NCBI RefSeq assembly: GCF_042477335.2
Contig: NC_091262.1
Location: 46,163,001 to 46,227,000 of the forward strand
Reading direction: 5' to 3'
Length of the DNA stretch: 64,000 nt
Source of the DNA: Ovis canadensis
Taxonomy: Eukaryota; Chordata; Mammalia; Artiodactyla; Bovidae
Numbering within the stretch: the first letter of the stretch is position 1; each line of letters starts with the position of its first letter. Below are positions 31,436-44,654 of the stretch, in pieces. A program made the translations under genes and the position numbers. Under the pieces are notes generated by a model. That model searched no databases and had not been told where the DNA came from. It worked only from the letters and a program-made list of their open reading frames with translations.

Positions 31436-32399
31436 GATCTCCTAGAGTCACTAGTAAAATTTACTGGGGGCTAATAGAAACTGGAAATGAAATTTGAAAC
31501 GGAACTTGGCCAATCAAGCACTTACTTACATATGTATGTAATGAAGCGGTTAGCAGAACAGGTTTTTTCATTTTATTTTTTTATTGGCCCTCAAAGAGGC
31601 CCAGAGTAACTTTTTAAATAATAACTTCTAAATTGGTAACAAGGTTAGTGAGATACTCAAAAGCATAGTACATGATAGCAAAGGAAGAGAGATTGTTTTT
31701 CATTTTTATTCAGTATAGTATGCTCACTAGCCAGATTTAGGATAAGGAATATAAAACGAGATGCCATATTCAAATGCTCAGCTTTAGTCAGATGAAATAC
31801 CCCAACATATAGATAAGGCAATTAAGGCCCAGAATTACATACCAAATACAGTGACACAATGGACCCTAGAACATCAGCCACCTGCTTCCTAGTACACCCT
31901 GCTAAATTGACTGAACCAAGTAGAAACAACAATCCATGTGGTTGTTTTGTAATTTATAATTTTTATAATTTAATATGCAATCCTTAAAAGAGATCATTTC
32001 TCTGTGTATTTTAAAACAATAATAATAAAGATCCACACACCAAATTACTAAATATTTAGTGATAGGTTAGAATAAGAAGTGATACTGAAGACCAGGTTGA
32101 ACCCTAGTGTATCAGATAGTCTATCTGTAAGTTATACCCAAACAATATTTATCTGTATCCCAGATGAGTATTTGGAATTTTCAACAAAGCCCAGCCCTTT
32201 TCTTCTATCCCTAATCCTTTAAGTGAAACTAATACCCCTGCTTCCCCCAAAATAGTATCCAGATACTCCACTTTCATTTCTTAGCCTCAAAATTTATATT
32301 TCCTTTCTCATGCCATCTCCACACTTCCTTCATTCCTGTACTTCATAACTTTAATTCCTATTCTCTTGACACAAACCTTGCATTTTTATTGCCAGTGAT
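31436..32399. other. Unassigned intronic sequence
   Basis: AT-rich, with no recognised gene or repeat. Confidence 0.35.
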
Positions 32400-32810
32400 A
32401 CCACAATTACTTCAGCGGTTTGCAAAAGCAATATAGCTATTGTGTCAGCAATAATAATAGGTTCACAGTCTTGAGCCAGATTTCCACTGATAGGATTTTA
32501 TTCTGAGAAAATACTTCAAATAAAGAAAATAGTAAAAGGGACAAAATGTTAATGGCACTGATATCTATACTGTTTTTAAAAACTGGAAACCTGCTAGATA
32601 CCCAAAAATAGAATAATGGTTAAGCAAATTATTACCTATTCATTCAATAGGCTATTAGACATTAATTTTTCACAATAGCTTCTTTTAAAATATATTAAAA
32701 GATGCTCTAAGAATGTTTATGCCAAAATGAAAAAAAGGAGAAATCAAGAAAAAATAGAAAATTTCATGTGATTCGTGTATTTCTGAAGCATTTGTATTTT
32801 CTGTGTCATA
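32400..32810 (+). repeat. Old L1 3'-region fragment
   Basis: 'ttctgagaaaatacttcaaataaag', 'aactggaaacctgctagatacccaaaaatagaataatggttaagcaaattat' and 'ggctattagacattaa' resemble the L1M 3' region, strongly decayed. Confidence 0.5.
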
Positions 32811-32879
32811 ATAACTGACATTCATTGAGCATATACTGGTGTCAGGCACAATACTAATGCAAATTACAGAAGTATTGAG

Positions 32880-33050
32880 TAATTAGTAAGAAACCTGCTC
32901 TAAAGTCAGATCCTAGCAACATCACTTACTAGTATGTGATCTTAAAAAAGAAACTGGAGATAGTAACTATATCTATATTGTTATTAAATCTATATAAAGT
33001 GTCTGGCACATTGCATACCCTCATTAATGTGTTTTTGTTAGTAGACATTT
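32880..33050 (+). repeat. MIR SINE, forward
   Basis: 'tctaaagtcagatcctagc...atcacttactagtatgtgatctt' followed by 'aaagtgtctggcacattgcatacc' is a forward MIR missing part of its core. Confidence 0.55.
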
Positions 33051-33225
33051 TATAGACATTGTAATCTTCACATCCTCACAACATTTATGAGATGGCGTTA
33101 TTTTCATTTACATAAGAGAAAATTGAAACTCAGAATGTTTAAATATTTTGGTCAAATAACTTGCCAAGGTCACGCAGCTAATATGCAGTAGATTTTTGAT
33201 TGAGAGCCCATGCTATGACTTCTCT
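33051..33225 (-). repeat. MIR SINE, reverse
   Basis: 'cttcacatcctcacaacatttatgagatggcgttattttc', 'aacttgccaaggtcacgcagctaatatgcagtag' and 'gagagcccatgctatgacttctct' are a clear reversed MIR. Confidence 0.8.
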
Positions 33226-33759
33226 CCTTGCGCTGAGGTTCTAGGTTGCTGCAGACTAATGCTTTTGCTGAGAACATGAGAGGACAAATTTTTTAAAAAG
33301 AATAATGAAAGCATCAGAGACCTACTGAGGCAGCCATCAAAATCATGGAGTCAGGGGAACTTCAGAGAAGCACGCTTATGTTCTATGCTTCTCTTTTCCT
33401 GTTCAAGAATTTGCTTAATGCATGGTACAGAACAAGAACCTGTGAAACGGAGCAGAGGATTTCTGCTACAAGCAGAGAAGCCAGTGTTCTCATGGGGCTG
33501 AGTACATAAAAATTGGAGTTTAGTGATCCCCAGTAGCCAAGACTGAGGGGTCAAGATCCTAGTAGGGAAGGGAAGTATCTAGAAGTGATTTTGCTGAAGA
33601 GCAGAAGCTAGCAAGCTAACCCCTAAAAAGAAGGAGTGAAATTTTTTTTCATTCTCATGATGTTGACAAGCAAGCATTAAAATTCTGGTCCCTCCAAGGA
33701 AGAAAGGACCTGTATAACAGCCCAGGCTCTCAAATAGTATTCCCTAGAGGACTACACCC
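33226..33759. other. Unassigned sequence
   Basis: No recognisable gene or repeat. Confidence 0.35.
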
Positions 33760-34445
33760 TCTATACATAATAGACTTGAGTACAAGAATAACTAGAAATA
33801 AGGAACAATATTTCATAATTATAGATGAGTCATCCTACCAGGGAAAATATGAGAATATAAATCTGTATATATCTAATTCTAGTAATATAGCTTCAAAAAA
33901 TATTTTTTCAAGTTCACATAGAACTTTTAACAAAATAGATCTTACAATAGACCATAAAGCAAGTCTTAACAAATCTCATCCAGCCTGTTATCTGAACATA
34001 GTTCAATTCAGTGAGAAATGGATTATAAAATAGTAGCTAGCAAACTCCCCCCAAAATACATTTCTGAATGACCCACTAGATCAAAAAATAAAGCACAATT
34101 AGAACATATTCACAACAGAATAGTAATGAAAATATAATATATCAAAATATACGTGACTCTGCTATACTTGATGGGAAAAAAGCTATACTTGATGGGAAAA
34201 TGTATAGCCCTATATGCCTATATTAAAAGAGAAAAAAGTAAAAAACTAGTGATCTAAATATCATTTTCAGGAAATCCAGAAAATAACAGCAAATTAAACC
34301 CAAAGTAAGTAGAAGAAGGGAATTATTAAAAAGTAGCAATTAATTAAACAGAAAACAAGTACACAGTAGGAAATATCTGCAAAGCCAAGAGGTCTGTCTT
34401 TGAAAAGTTCAGTAAAATGTATAGACCTCTAGCAATACCAATCAA
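33760..34445 (+). repeat. L1M fragment (ORF2, endonuclease-RT linker region)
   Basis: 'cttacaatagaccataaagcaagtcttaacaaatc', 'tgcctatattaaaagagaaaaaag' and 'aattaaacccaaagtaagtagaagaagggaattattaaaaag' follow the L1 ORF2 middle region. It contains a 21-bp tandem duplication at 34,161-34,200. Confidence 0.7.
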
Positions 34446-34479
34446 TAAAAGTATACGATCTTTTTCCTAATTCTACATC

Positions 34480-35285
34480 TCCAGTGTTCCTATTTCTATA
34501 AATCTCATCTCTGTGTATATCTACTGATAGCTCAGTTGGACATCTTGGTATTATTCTTGAGAGCTCTCACTACCACACACGTACACCATGCAGACCACTA
34601 CAAAATTCTCTTAACTCTACCTCCTAAATATATCAAATCCACTCTATATGCTACATCTTCACTGCCATATCTTGTTTTAAGCCACCATCATGTTGTGGTA
34701 GACTGTTGCAGTGACTTCCCAACAGTAACTTCCTAGATTCATTCTTACTATTTGTCACTCCATTCTTTACATAGAAGTTAGAATGATCCTTTAAAAAGCA
34801 TAAATATCATATCATGCTGCTCCTTGGAATTCCTAAAAGCCTTGTTCTTAACATTGGTGAAAACCCTAATGTTTAAGATAATCCCACATCTGTGCCGGAT
34901 GTAGTCCCTGCTTGCTTATCCTTGCTGTGCTCTCCTGATCACTTTACTCCAGCCTCCCCTAGCCTTCTTTCACTTCTTCCAAAGCACCAAGTTCTCATTC
35001 AAGTCCTAGTTCCTCAGTGTGGAATGCACCTACTTAACATTCAGTTCTCACTTTACTTCTTCAGAGTGGTCCTCTAAGTGACATCTCCCACTTTTTCTAT
35101 AGCATTCTGTTCTTTTCCTTCCTAGCAGTTTTCACAATCTAAAATTATATTCATTGGTGCTTAATCTTTTACCTCACACCATAATTTTCGTGAAAGCAGA
35201 GACTGTTCACTGTTGTAGTCCTGGTGTCTTGACTAAGTGCCTGGTATATGTTACACATTTGGTAAATACAAGACAAATGAGAAAA
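34480..35285 (+). repeat. L2 LINE fragment
   Basis: 'gccaccatcatgttgtggtag...gttgcagtgacttcc', 'aagttagaatgatcctttaaaaagcataaatatcatatcatgctgctcc', 'tctcattcaagtcctagttcc' and the end 'gtgcctggtatatgttac...ggtaaatacaagacaaatg' follow the L2 3' half. Confidence 0.75.
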
Positions 35286-35668
35286 GATAGCATGCCGCCT
35301 TAGGTAAACTCTGTAGGTCAGGAACCATTTCATAGGTGTGCCCTGTACCATAGGAGCATGGAGGGATTATTTATTTTCTCTGGTTTAATTCTTTATTTCT
35401 TCAGAATTACTCTCAGAGAAAGGCACCATGTAATCATTGTAATGCCTGGAGACAGTTTCTGATGATCAGCCTGTCCTCCCAGTGATGTATATTTTATGTG
35501 CTAAGCTAAACTGGCAGTTGTGGGCAGATTTCATTTAAGTCCCCACAGAGGAATACACCTGCCTGCATTTCTTAGGTCGGAGCTCTTGGAAACTGTTGGC
35601 AGAGTATTCTCAGTGGCAGTCTTGGCTAAACAACTTGTCTTTTCTAGAATTCCTTTTTTTTTAAACAT

Positions 35669-35964
35669 TCAGTTCAGTTCAATTCAGTCACTCAGTCGTG
35701 TCCGACTCTTTGTGACCCCATGAATCGCAGCACGCCAGGCCTCCCTGTCCATCACCAACTCCTGGAGTTCACTCACACTCAACGTCCATCAAGTCAGTGA
35801 TGCCATCCAGCCATCTCATCCTCTGTCGTCCCCTTCTCCTCCTGCCCCCAATCCCTCCCAGCATCAGAGTCTTTTCCAATGAGTCAACTCTTCGCATGAG
35901 GTGGCCAAATTACTGGAGTTTCAGCTTTAGCATCATTCCTTCCAAAGAAATCCCAGGGCTGATC
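35669..35964 (-). mobile_element. BovB 3'-end fragment
   Basis: It begins with the reversed tail 'agttcagttcaattcagtcactcagtc', continues through 'tgccatccagccatctcatcc', and is truncated at 35,964. It has no RT domain. Confidence 0.92.
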
Positions 35965-38757
35965 CGCCCTACAAAGGAAAGGTGGTCTAATTGCATTTGC
36001 TTACTGCAGAGGTTGACAGCATTGTTTGTATAAAGGTTATTAGCTATTTTAGGCATGTAAGTATGCCATAATGCTACCACAGTAAGTATATGACATGCCT
36101 TTTAATCACAATAAAGCAAAAATGACCACATTTCACAATACGAATATCTTCATACATGTTTTATAAGACATACAGAGCTATTGTGACTTGCTATTACAAA
36201 ATCTACATTTTCTTAGCTTGTGTTTTTTCCTTCATCTTAGACCTAATTTTTAATTAAAAATTTGTTTTAAGCTAATTTCAGTAAAATGAAATACTTAATT
36301 GTGTGTTTGATATAAAATTGTAAGTCCAATGATTGTTTTTTCTTTGTTTAAAATATATTTATTTTTAAGAAGTCCAACAATTTGAAAGAGCTTTTGGCCA
36401 CTAGAATTTCTTGAAACACATGAAAAAAATGTTTGCTAGCAATTTCAGGCATAAATTTCATTTCAAAAGAAAATGTTTTATATACCTGAAACTAACTCAA
36501 CACTGTAAGTCAACTATAGTTTAAAAAAAAAATGTTTCAGGGACTTTTATTTCTTAATGTGTAGTAAATGAAGTATTCTTATTTATTTCTAAAGTCTTGG
36601 TACCATACTTAGAATTCTCACATACACTGAGAAAAGCGTGATGAATGTTTCTTATGCATTTTGGCAGGTTCAGGGCGATGATGGGGAAAGGGAGTAAAAC
36701 AAGAAGAATGAGAATTCTGAGTGCCTGGTTTCTCACATCATCATCTTATTATTGCTATTATTAATTTTGCCTTTAACAAAATTATTAATTCTTAATGCAA
36801 TAATTTTTAAAAGCTTCATCTAGTTATTGATATTTGTGGATTTACTAGACATTCATAGCTGTTCTCAGGTCAATGAAATTGGGAGTTTATAAGTCATAAG
36901 AATGTATAAATGTCTGCTGACAGGTATGACTAAGTAAGTTTCTGAATTTCATAATCCTCTGGTTGCTATTGTAGGTTCTTTCTTTGATTTTTGAAATGTA
37001 AATCACTGACTCTAGAGCTAGTGAAAGAATATGAGTATATTGAAATTCTTTCTGTAGTACTATAGCAGTGTGTAAATATGATGCATTATGGGTATAGAAG
37101 TGGTGAGGAGCCTTTAAGTACAGGGAACTCTGCCATATGTGAAAACAGTCTTCTCCAGCTAATTGCCAATTTAGAGACTATATTAAATAAATGTAATAGA
37201 GTAGTTTTTATGTTTATTTCTTGAAAGGGGAAAGAGCAGCTTTATTTTGCCAGAAAGACAGTGTCAGCTCTAGCCATTAATTTCCTGGCAAAACAAACTA
37301 CTTGCAGAATTCTAATTGGCCAATTTCTTCTCCCCCATGTTTAATTAAAATCTTAGCAATACATGATACTGAAGATAGTGTATAGATTCCTTTACTGTAC
37401 AAAGACAGACTTGGGTCAACTATATCTTTCTAGCTGTCAGCCTTTACTAATTATGTATCTTCTCTTGTTTAGCAATCTTGTCTAAAAAGCAATCTCATTG
37501 GTAGAGTAGGGTAAATATACTGTTTACAGTCTTTATCTTCTATGTCTGTGTCACCATCCATAGAGTTATATTCCATTCTGCAGAGTTTAATGTTTACTTG
37601 GCTATGTAAAACCTTATCACATTAGAAATAACAACTCAATTTCTGTTTGTAGCTTAATTCGATCATGCAGTAAAAATAATTCTGGTGCCTAGGATTGGAA
37701 TTGATCTCTGTTTGTACCTTACCTTAGAGTGATGCCCTGTAGATAAATATTGTGCTTCAGGAGTGCTAGATTGAAGACTAAGGATGAATTGGAATAACTG
37801 CATCCTTGTTTTTAAACATTAGAAAATCTTTCACCAATGGTGAAACAGCAGTCATTTTTACATATCAAGAGCAATATCCTGTTAGCTAACAATTGATCAT
37901 CATCTAGTAGGAAGCTTGAATTCAGAGATTTCAAATTCAGAACACTGTTTTTCAAATAGGTTAAGTGTATTTAAGTTCAGTAGTGTGGCATTTTATGAAC
38001 TGTTCTAGAAAGCAGTGAATACAGTGGAATGATTGAGCTTTATTCCTCCTGAGTATTAAATTGGTAACTAAATTTTCTCTTTTTTTCCAAACTGTGCCCT
38101 CTTAGCATGTAGGGAAGGCATGTTTAACCTGGTGGGTCCAACTCTTGCCTGGGTTATATATTTTATCATTTTGATACTTAATAAATATACATAATAAGAA
38201 ATGAATTGTAGCTGTAGCTCTGCACTTCCTTGGCTCTGACCTATAATAGTCTGTTTACACTCTGTTCTCTTTGTCTTTCAAGCAAATCACATCACTCCAA
38301 ACTTAGAACCTATTTACTACAATTGTGTCAATAGTGTCATGTTTGAGGAGCCTAGAAAGAAGAAAAAATTTAACTGGCATCATGGGATCTCAGTTGGTGT
38401 AACAGTTTATCCTGCCTTACTTGGTAATGCATGTATAAAACTGGTGAATGGCATTTGCTCTCAAGAGGTTTTGAGGTTGACTACAACAGAAATACATTGT
38501 AGGAAAGAACATAGATTCTGTAATTTAAAGGGTTATAGGAGAGACTAGAAATTACTCTGATAACCTGTTAATTTCAAGACCTCAAGCATGTATTTAAATA
38601 CGATACAATCGAAAATAATCTTCCTAGTTCAAAAATTAATAGAAAGCTCTATCATAAGTAGTTATGTATATTGACCATTAAATCTTATGATACTAATTTG
38701 TTTCATCTCCTTTCTTTAAAACTGTATTTATTTCCTGGACATAGGCTATTTGATCTA
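35965..38757. other. Mostly unassigned intronic sequence
   Basis: A short L1 3'-end-like piece (tatacctgaaactaactcaacactgtaagtcaactatag) lies at 36,478-36,535. Nothing else was recognised. Confidence 0.4.
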
Positions 38758-39239
38758 CAGAAATACCTCAGAGATGCTACAGGTTTGGTTCTAGACGAGC
38801 ACAATATTATGATAATTGCAACAAAGCAAGGCACACAGATTTTTCGGTTCCCAGTGCATATAGAAGTTATGTTTATTCTGTACTGTAGTCTGTTGACTAA
38901 AGTGTGCAATAGTATTATTTAAAAAAATAATAATACCTTAATTTTTAAATATTGCTAAAAAATGCCAACTATCTTCTGAACCTTCAGCAAGCTATAATTT
39001 TTGTAACAGTAACATCGGAGATCACAGATCACCATAACAGATATAATAATAATGGAAAAGCTTTAAATATTGCAAGAATTACCAGAATGTGACCCAGAGA
39101 CACAAAATGAGCAAATGCTGTTGGGAAAATGGCACTGGTAGACTTGCTCGACACAAGGTCAAACCACCAATTTGTAAAAAAAAAACATAGTATCTGCAAA
39201 TTGCAATAAAGCAAAGTACAATAAAACAAAGTATGCCTG
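38758..39239. mobile_element. Tigger-type (TcMar) non-autonomous DNA transposon
   Basis: The left end 'cagaaatacctcagagatgctacaggtttggttctag' and the right end 'gcaataaagcaaagtacaataaaacaaagtatgcctg' are the terminal inverted repeats of Tigger1-like elements. Both ends are flanked by TA (38,756-38,757 and 39,240-39,241). At 482 bp it is an internally deleted copy without transposase. Confidence 0.88.
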
Positions 39240-39719
39240 TACTCAAAAGAGAAAAGAAGGTCAGGACTGCATTTTTTTAACTGAGCACTTGTTATCTATA
39301 TGTTAGTCTTAATTGGCAAGTCAGCTGAATCTTATTCCCTCAAGGGATAAATTTGTAAGATGTTTCATGTGAGAACAAATAGAGGGTGCCAAAGAAAAGA
39401 ATTCAATGAGAAGACTTTAGTTTTTTTAATGTATTTTTTTTAGTTATATTTTTTGTATTCTAGTTCATTTAAACATATCAAGATTCCTTTTTCTGATTCC
39501 GAAACTAGTTTAAAGGTAGTCATTCACTACCAAGTTTTATTGTTTATACTAATAATAAAATAACATATCTTTACTGCAAGACATTCAGACTTTGAGCATA
39601 CAGACAAGCATAACTTTTATGCTTTTAAACAGAATTTTAAAAAGAAAAAAGCAAGAATCACCCAAAGACAGGTGGGTTGTCTTTTGAATGATTTTATACA
39701 AGGAATGATGTGCATGAAT
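39240..39719. other. Unassigned sequence
   Basis: AT-rich; nothing recognised. Confidence 0.35.
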
Positions 39720-40760
39720 CGATTTGTATTTTAGAAAGATCACCGGCAGCTGTATGGAAACAGATTGGAGGCAGGAACAACAGGCAGGAGGTTGTTAAGA
39801 GTACTCAGGCCAAGAAAAATAAAGGCTTTCACCGAGACAGTAATCATGGGATCATAGAAGAGACGGGATCAACTAGGTTTTGGTAAAGGCAAGGGAAATA
39901 CTGGAAAGGACGCCCAGGTTTTTGGACTGAGTGACAAGTAAAGCACCCTCAACTGACATAGAAAACATAGGAGATGGAATAGACTTTGAGGAAAAGATTA
40001 TAGATGCAGTTTTATATGTGTAAAGTGTGAATTGCCTCTGGCACACCAAAGGAAGATAATCTTCTTTGCCATATAAGATACAGGCCTGAAATTTTAGAGT
40101 TGGTTGTAGATGTTATCAGTATAAGTGGTTATTAAAACACTGGGACTGAAAGAGATCACTAGGAAAACGTACAGAGTGAGAGAGAGAGAAAGGGGCCAAT
40201 GTCTGAAGAAATGGCAAAGAGATAGGGAAATAAAACAAGAGAGGTAAACAGGAAACAGTGGAAGAAGAGTTATTTACAGTATCAAATGCCAGTTAGCAAC
40301 AAAATAGATTGACACTTAAAAACTGTTCATTGAAATTAGCACTTAGAGATGAGTGGGTATCAGAGAAGTCAGTAGAGTAAGTTAGGGATAGAAACCAGAT
40401 TACTGTGTATTTCAGATTGAGTGGGTAGTGGCTAGGATAATCTTTGTAGTTTGGTTATGAAGAAAAGAAAAATGAATGGGCAGTTGCTTAGAAGGGAAGA
40501 TAGGAATTAATGAAGGGTTCTATTATGAGTTTTGTTTTGTTTTTTTTCTTTCTTAGGAATAGAGTATATTTATATCTGATGGGAAAAAGAACAGTCATTG
40601 TTGTAAAAGAGGTTAAAATGATAAGAGAACTGAAATACTTGAAGAAGCTAGAAGGATATCCAGAGCATGATGTCTTCCATGGAGAAGACACTTACATGGA
40701 AACTTTACAACTCAAAGTGGTGCCAAGTGTTAGATGAATAAAAAGAGAAGGCTGGGAATT
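39720..40760. repeat. Old unclassified repeat, perhaps reversed LINE-2 type
   Basis: Purine-rich phrases such as 'gtatcaaatgccagttagcaac', 'gtagagtaagttagggatagaaaccagattac' and 'agattgagtgggtagtgg' recall an ancient mammalian repeat related to the reversed L2 region. I cannot name the family. The 75-codon frame at 40,510-40,737 has no domain. Confidence 0.4.
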
Positions 40761-41216
40761 CCAGAGGGGTTGAGAAAAGTTTGACTCAAATGCTGAACTC
40801 ATTGCGTAGCCTTCATTTAGTTTTCTACTTTATAAATCAGTGCATCATTTAAAAGTGTGTAGTATAAGCCTTCAGTTCATTATTGCTGATGAGAATCTCT
40901 AATTGTGTATAAGATTTCCCTGGTTCAGTCTGACAGTAGTTGACCTTCACTGTCTTCAGGCATTTAATCTGTCTGTGTTTCTGTGTTAGCTCCATAAAAT
41001 CATCAGTTTCATGGCACCATTTCTCTTGCAAAGCACAGCCATGCAAGAATTTCTCAGATTACAATACTTACTAAGCTTTCCTTCTCTTTATTACTTCATA
41101 TCCTGTCTCAGAAATTCCCCAGAATCATTAAATAAATATATTTTATCTTTGCATAATTCATGTTGCAGATAATCTATCTGTAGATAATCTTGAGTCTGGC
41201 TTTTACACAGTATGCA
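40761..41216. other. Unassigned sequence
   Basis: Nothing recognised. Confidence 0.3.
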
Positions 41217-41301
41217 GAATCTTAGTTCCCCGACCAGGAATCAAAACAGTGGCCCATGCAGTGGAAGCGGAGTCATCCACTGGACTGCCAGGGAAGTCCT
41301 T
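41217..41301 (-). mobile_element. CHR-type tRNA SINE fragment
   Basis: 'ttccccgaccaggaatcaaaacagtggcccatgcagtggaagcggagtcatccactggactgccagggaagtcc' is the reversed tRNA-like head of a cetartiodactyl CHR-family SINE. Confidence 0.75.
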
Positions 41302-42115
41302 GATTATTGTTCTAATCTGTGCAATAAAGGACAACACAGTAAGAACATAAGGTTGTAATAGTAAAAGAGCTACCACTGATATGAAATGATTATATGGTCA
41401 AAGTGTTGGTGTTTGCCTTTTTTAACACAAGGCCTGCATAGTATGAGTAATACTAGAAATCTTGAGTGTGAGAAAAATCTCATTCTGGTTTTACATTTAT
41501 CTCCTAAACTTTAACACTATAGAGGCTTTTCAGTGCCTTAAAATATGCAATTCTATGAATTAATTGTCCAGTTGGTTCTTTGAGGTTAGGAAGTACTTTT
41601 ATGTTTGTTCATGAAGTCTGGTATGCTTTAGGCCTAACAGTGCTTTCATATATTCATCTTTATTCCAAATGGATAGATCAAAATAGTCACCACTGACTTG
41701 ACTAATTTTTTTATCTAAGAAATACACTTCTCATCTTCCTAGTCTAAACATTTGATGGTAAACACTCTCCAAATCCAAGTGAGTTAGGCATCTTTCATGA
41801 GGAGCTGTGATATGCTAATATGTTAAGCATTGAGAGAGATCTTTTTCTGCTCTCATGAGCACACAGATGTGGCCAGCTATACACTGTAAATATTGATGTG
41901 ATTTAAAATTCATATTTTGAGTAAAAAGCTACAAGTTAGTTATCTACTTAAGTTGACGCATAACAGTAGAATACTTTGGTTGAAAGAGTAAAGTTCAACA
42001 GAGGTGCAGCGAAAGAGGTAAATGAAAGGAATGTGGACAAGTAAAAATAGAGGTTTCTAGAATTTTTAGAGCTGAAAGGAATCTAAACAGTCATTAATAA
42101 GCCTTGGTATAACTG
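41302..42115. other. Unassigned sequence
   Basis: Nothing recognised. Confidence 0.3.
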
Positions 42116-42318
42116 CATGTGTTTGTGCTCAATTGCTCCGGTCATGTCCCCACGAACTGTAGCCCGCCAGGCTCCTCAGTCCGTGAGATTCTCCAGGCAA
42201 GAATACTGGAGTGGGTTGACATGCCCTTTTCCAGGGGATCTTCCTGACCCAGGGATCAAACCTGCATCTCCTGCACTGCAAGTGGATTCTTCACTGACTG
42301 AGCCACCGTGGAATACCT
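42116..42318 (-). mobile_element. Bov-tA SINE
   Basis: Reversed full-length SINE, from 'gtgtttgtgctcaattgctccgg' on the left to 'gactgagccaccgtgg' on the right. Confidence 0.92.
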
Positions 42319-42579
42319 GAGGGGATGTGATTTAGGAAAGGGAGCACACTGTAGAATGAAAATCTAAGGATGGACACTTCTTGGGGACAAGTTTGGAGTT
42401 CATTACTAAGAAAAATTTTCTAGTGATCAGGCTATTCAGAAATGGGAGTGGACATCCCCAGAAGAGATATTCAGGTTGGGAGCCAAGCCTTGGATGTGTG
42501 GTTGGATCCAGTGACCTTTATGAGATTTTCTAATCCTTGAATTCTTACCTAAACCAGTGACCAATGTTTCTCTTTTCTT
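42319..42579. other. Unassigned sequence
   Basis: Nothing recognised. Confidence 0.3.
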
Positions 42580-43640
42580 TTCACTTTTTTAAACTGCAGT
42601 ATATACAGTAAGTGCACAAATCTTAAAGGTACAAGTCGGTGAGTGTTTATGTATATATGCACCTGGGAATATTTCCAGCACTTCAGGAGGCTCTTTAGTC
42701 AGTACCCTCTCTCCCCCTGTTATAGATAACCACTATTCTGATTTCTGCCCCCAGAGAATAGTTTTCCCTATACTTACACATTACATAACTAGATTCACAG
42801 AGTATTTACTTTTGTGGGTCTGGCTTCTTTTGCCCATCATTATATCTATGAGGTTCATCCATGCTATATGTAGCAGTAGTTCAGTCTGTGTAGTATTCCA
42901 CTGATGTCACTGTAGGAATATATTAGAATGTAACCAAGCCACTGTTGATGGATATGTTGGTGTCCAATCCACTGTTGATGCATTGGTTGCACTTTGATAT
43001 TGTTAATAATGGTGCTATGAACAGTCTTCATGTGTCTTTTGGTAGACATCTGTACTCATCTTCAGGATATGTTACTAGGAATGGATTGCTGGTTCATAGA
43101 ATAGGTTTATTTTAGCAGTTATTGCCAAGGAGTTTTCCAACGTGACTGTGCACCTTTAAACTTCCACTAGCAACATGACAAGAATTTCAGTTCCTACTCC
43201 TCCTTGCCAACACTGTGTATTGTCAGTATTTTTTATTTTAGTCATTAAATGTGTTGTAGTATTTCTTTTTCTATGATTATTGATCATTTGGATTGTCTCT
43301 TTTAGGAAGTGCTTTTTTTTATCTTTAGCCTTTTTATTTTTAATTGAATCATTTGTCTTTATCTTGCTGATGTGTTCTTTACACATTCTGAATATGCGTC
43401 TTTAGGAAATTGTGTGTGTTACAACTATAATTTCCTAGTCTGTGCCTTACTTTTTAACTCATGGACTTTGATGAACAGACATTCTTAATTTTAGTTGTTT
43501 ATCATTTTTCTCTTCTGTGGTTAGTTCTTTTTGTTTCTTCTTCAAGAAGACTTTGCCTATCCCAAGGTCATGAAGATATTTAGACTAATAATTCTTGAAC
43601 TGTGTACTAAATTAGACAATATTTAACTTTCAATTGTTCA
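42580..43640 (-). repeat. L1M LINE, 3' part, reversed
   Basis: 'ctggcttcttttgcccatcattatatctatgaggttcatccatg', 'tgttggtgtccaatcc...ttaataatggtgctatgaac', 'tactaggaatggattgctggttcatag' and 'cctatcccaaggtcatgaagatatt' are the reversed 3'-UTR and ORF2 end of an old L1. Confidence 0.82.
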
Positions 43641-43979
43641 TATTACCCCAAAAAAGAAATGTATAGAATTGTACTATTTTCTCCTGTAATTTAATTAAGC
43701 TTTCAGCATTAGCTGTAAGTAAGTAGATGATTATGATGGTATTAAATCTGAAATTTACTATCAGGATACATGGTTATTGCTATGGTAACAATACCATCAC
43801 AAAAATCTCAGTGGGTTTTTTTCTCAATCATGATATTTGTCCAAAAGTGTGCAGGGTAGGGGAGTTGGGGAGGGGGCGGCTATGCTGTTTTTATACACTT
43901 TGGCATCTGGGTTGATGTAAACTCCAGTACAATATATACTTGCATGATCACTATAATAGGGGGAGGGCAACATGGAATA
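43641..43979. other. Unassigned sequence
   Basis: Nothing recognised. Confidence 0.3.
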
Positions 43980-44250
43980 TTGAATATTCCTTGGAAGGAC
44001 TGATGCTGAAACTGGAGCTCCAATACTTTGGTCACCTGATGCGAAGAGCCAGTTCACTGGAAAAGACCCTGATGCTGGGAAGGATTGAGGGCAAGAGGAG
44101 AAGGGGGCGACAGAGGATGAGATGGTTGGATGGCATCACTGACTCAATGGAATGAGTTTGAACAAACTCAGGAAGATAGTGAAGGACAGTGAAGCCTGAT
44201 GTGCTGCAGTTCATGGGGTAGCAGAGAGTCGGACATGACTTGGTGACTGA
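43980..44250 (+). mobile_element. BovB 3'-end fragment
   Basis: 'tattccttggaaggactgatgctgaaactgg' through 'gatgagatggttggatggcatcactgactcaatgg' to 'gtcggacatgacttggtgactgaac' is the BovB 3' end. Confidence 0.92.
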
Positions 44251-44449
44251 ACAATAATACCAATAATATGGAAAATTGCTTTTGGACTCAAACTTTCTGC
44301 CCAGAAGTATCATGTGCCACTATGAGGTGACCCTATGAGTTCCCATCAGCCTTACCTAATTTCAGAGGTCATGAGGAAGTATAACCTTACTATGTTCCAA
44401 AAAGGAGAACTAAAAATATTTGTAAATAGCCGTAATATTGACTATCACA

Positions 44450-44640
44450 GTTAAGTTGGGCGCGTTACTTAACCTTTCTATGGATCAGTTTGTTCACTGT
44501 AAAATCGAAGCTAAGGATAGTATCTATCTCGTGATAGTTGTGAGGATTAACTGGGGTGATACATGTAAACTCTTAGAATATTGCCTGATACTTAGTGAAC
44601 ACTGAGGATATATTTGCTAGTATTACTGCTGTCATCATTG
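44450..44640 (+). repeat. MIR SINE
   Basis: 'gttacttaacctttctatggatcagtttgttcactgtaaaatcgaagc' and 'gttgtgaggattaactggggtgatacatgtaaactcttag' are MIR core and 3' part. Confidence 0.8.
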
Positions 44641-44654
44641 GGTTTTATCTTCTA

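Noticed and set aside
38339..38548. Lys-rich frame MFEEPRKKKK... as a nuclear-localisation-bearing exon
   Set aside because: It is 69 codons with no acceptor or donor pattern and no similarity that I can recall.
40510..40737. 75-codon frame near 40.6 kb as a gene
   Set aside because: It lies in old repeat-like DNA and no domain is visible.
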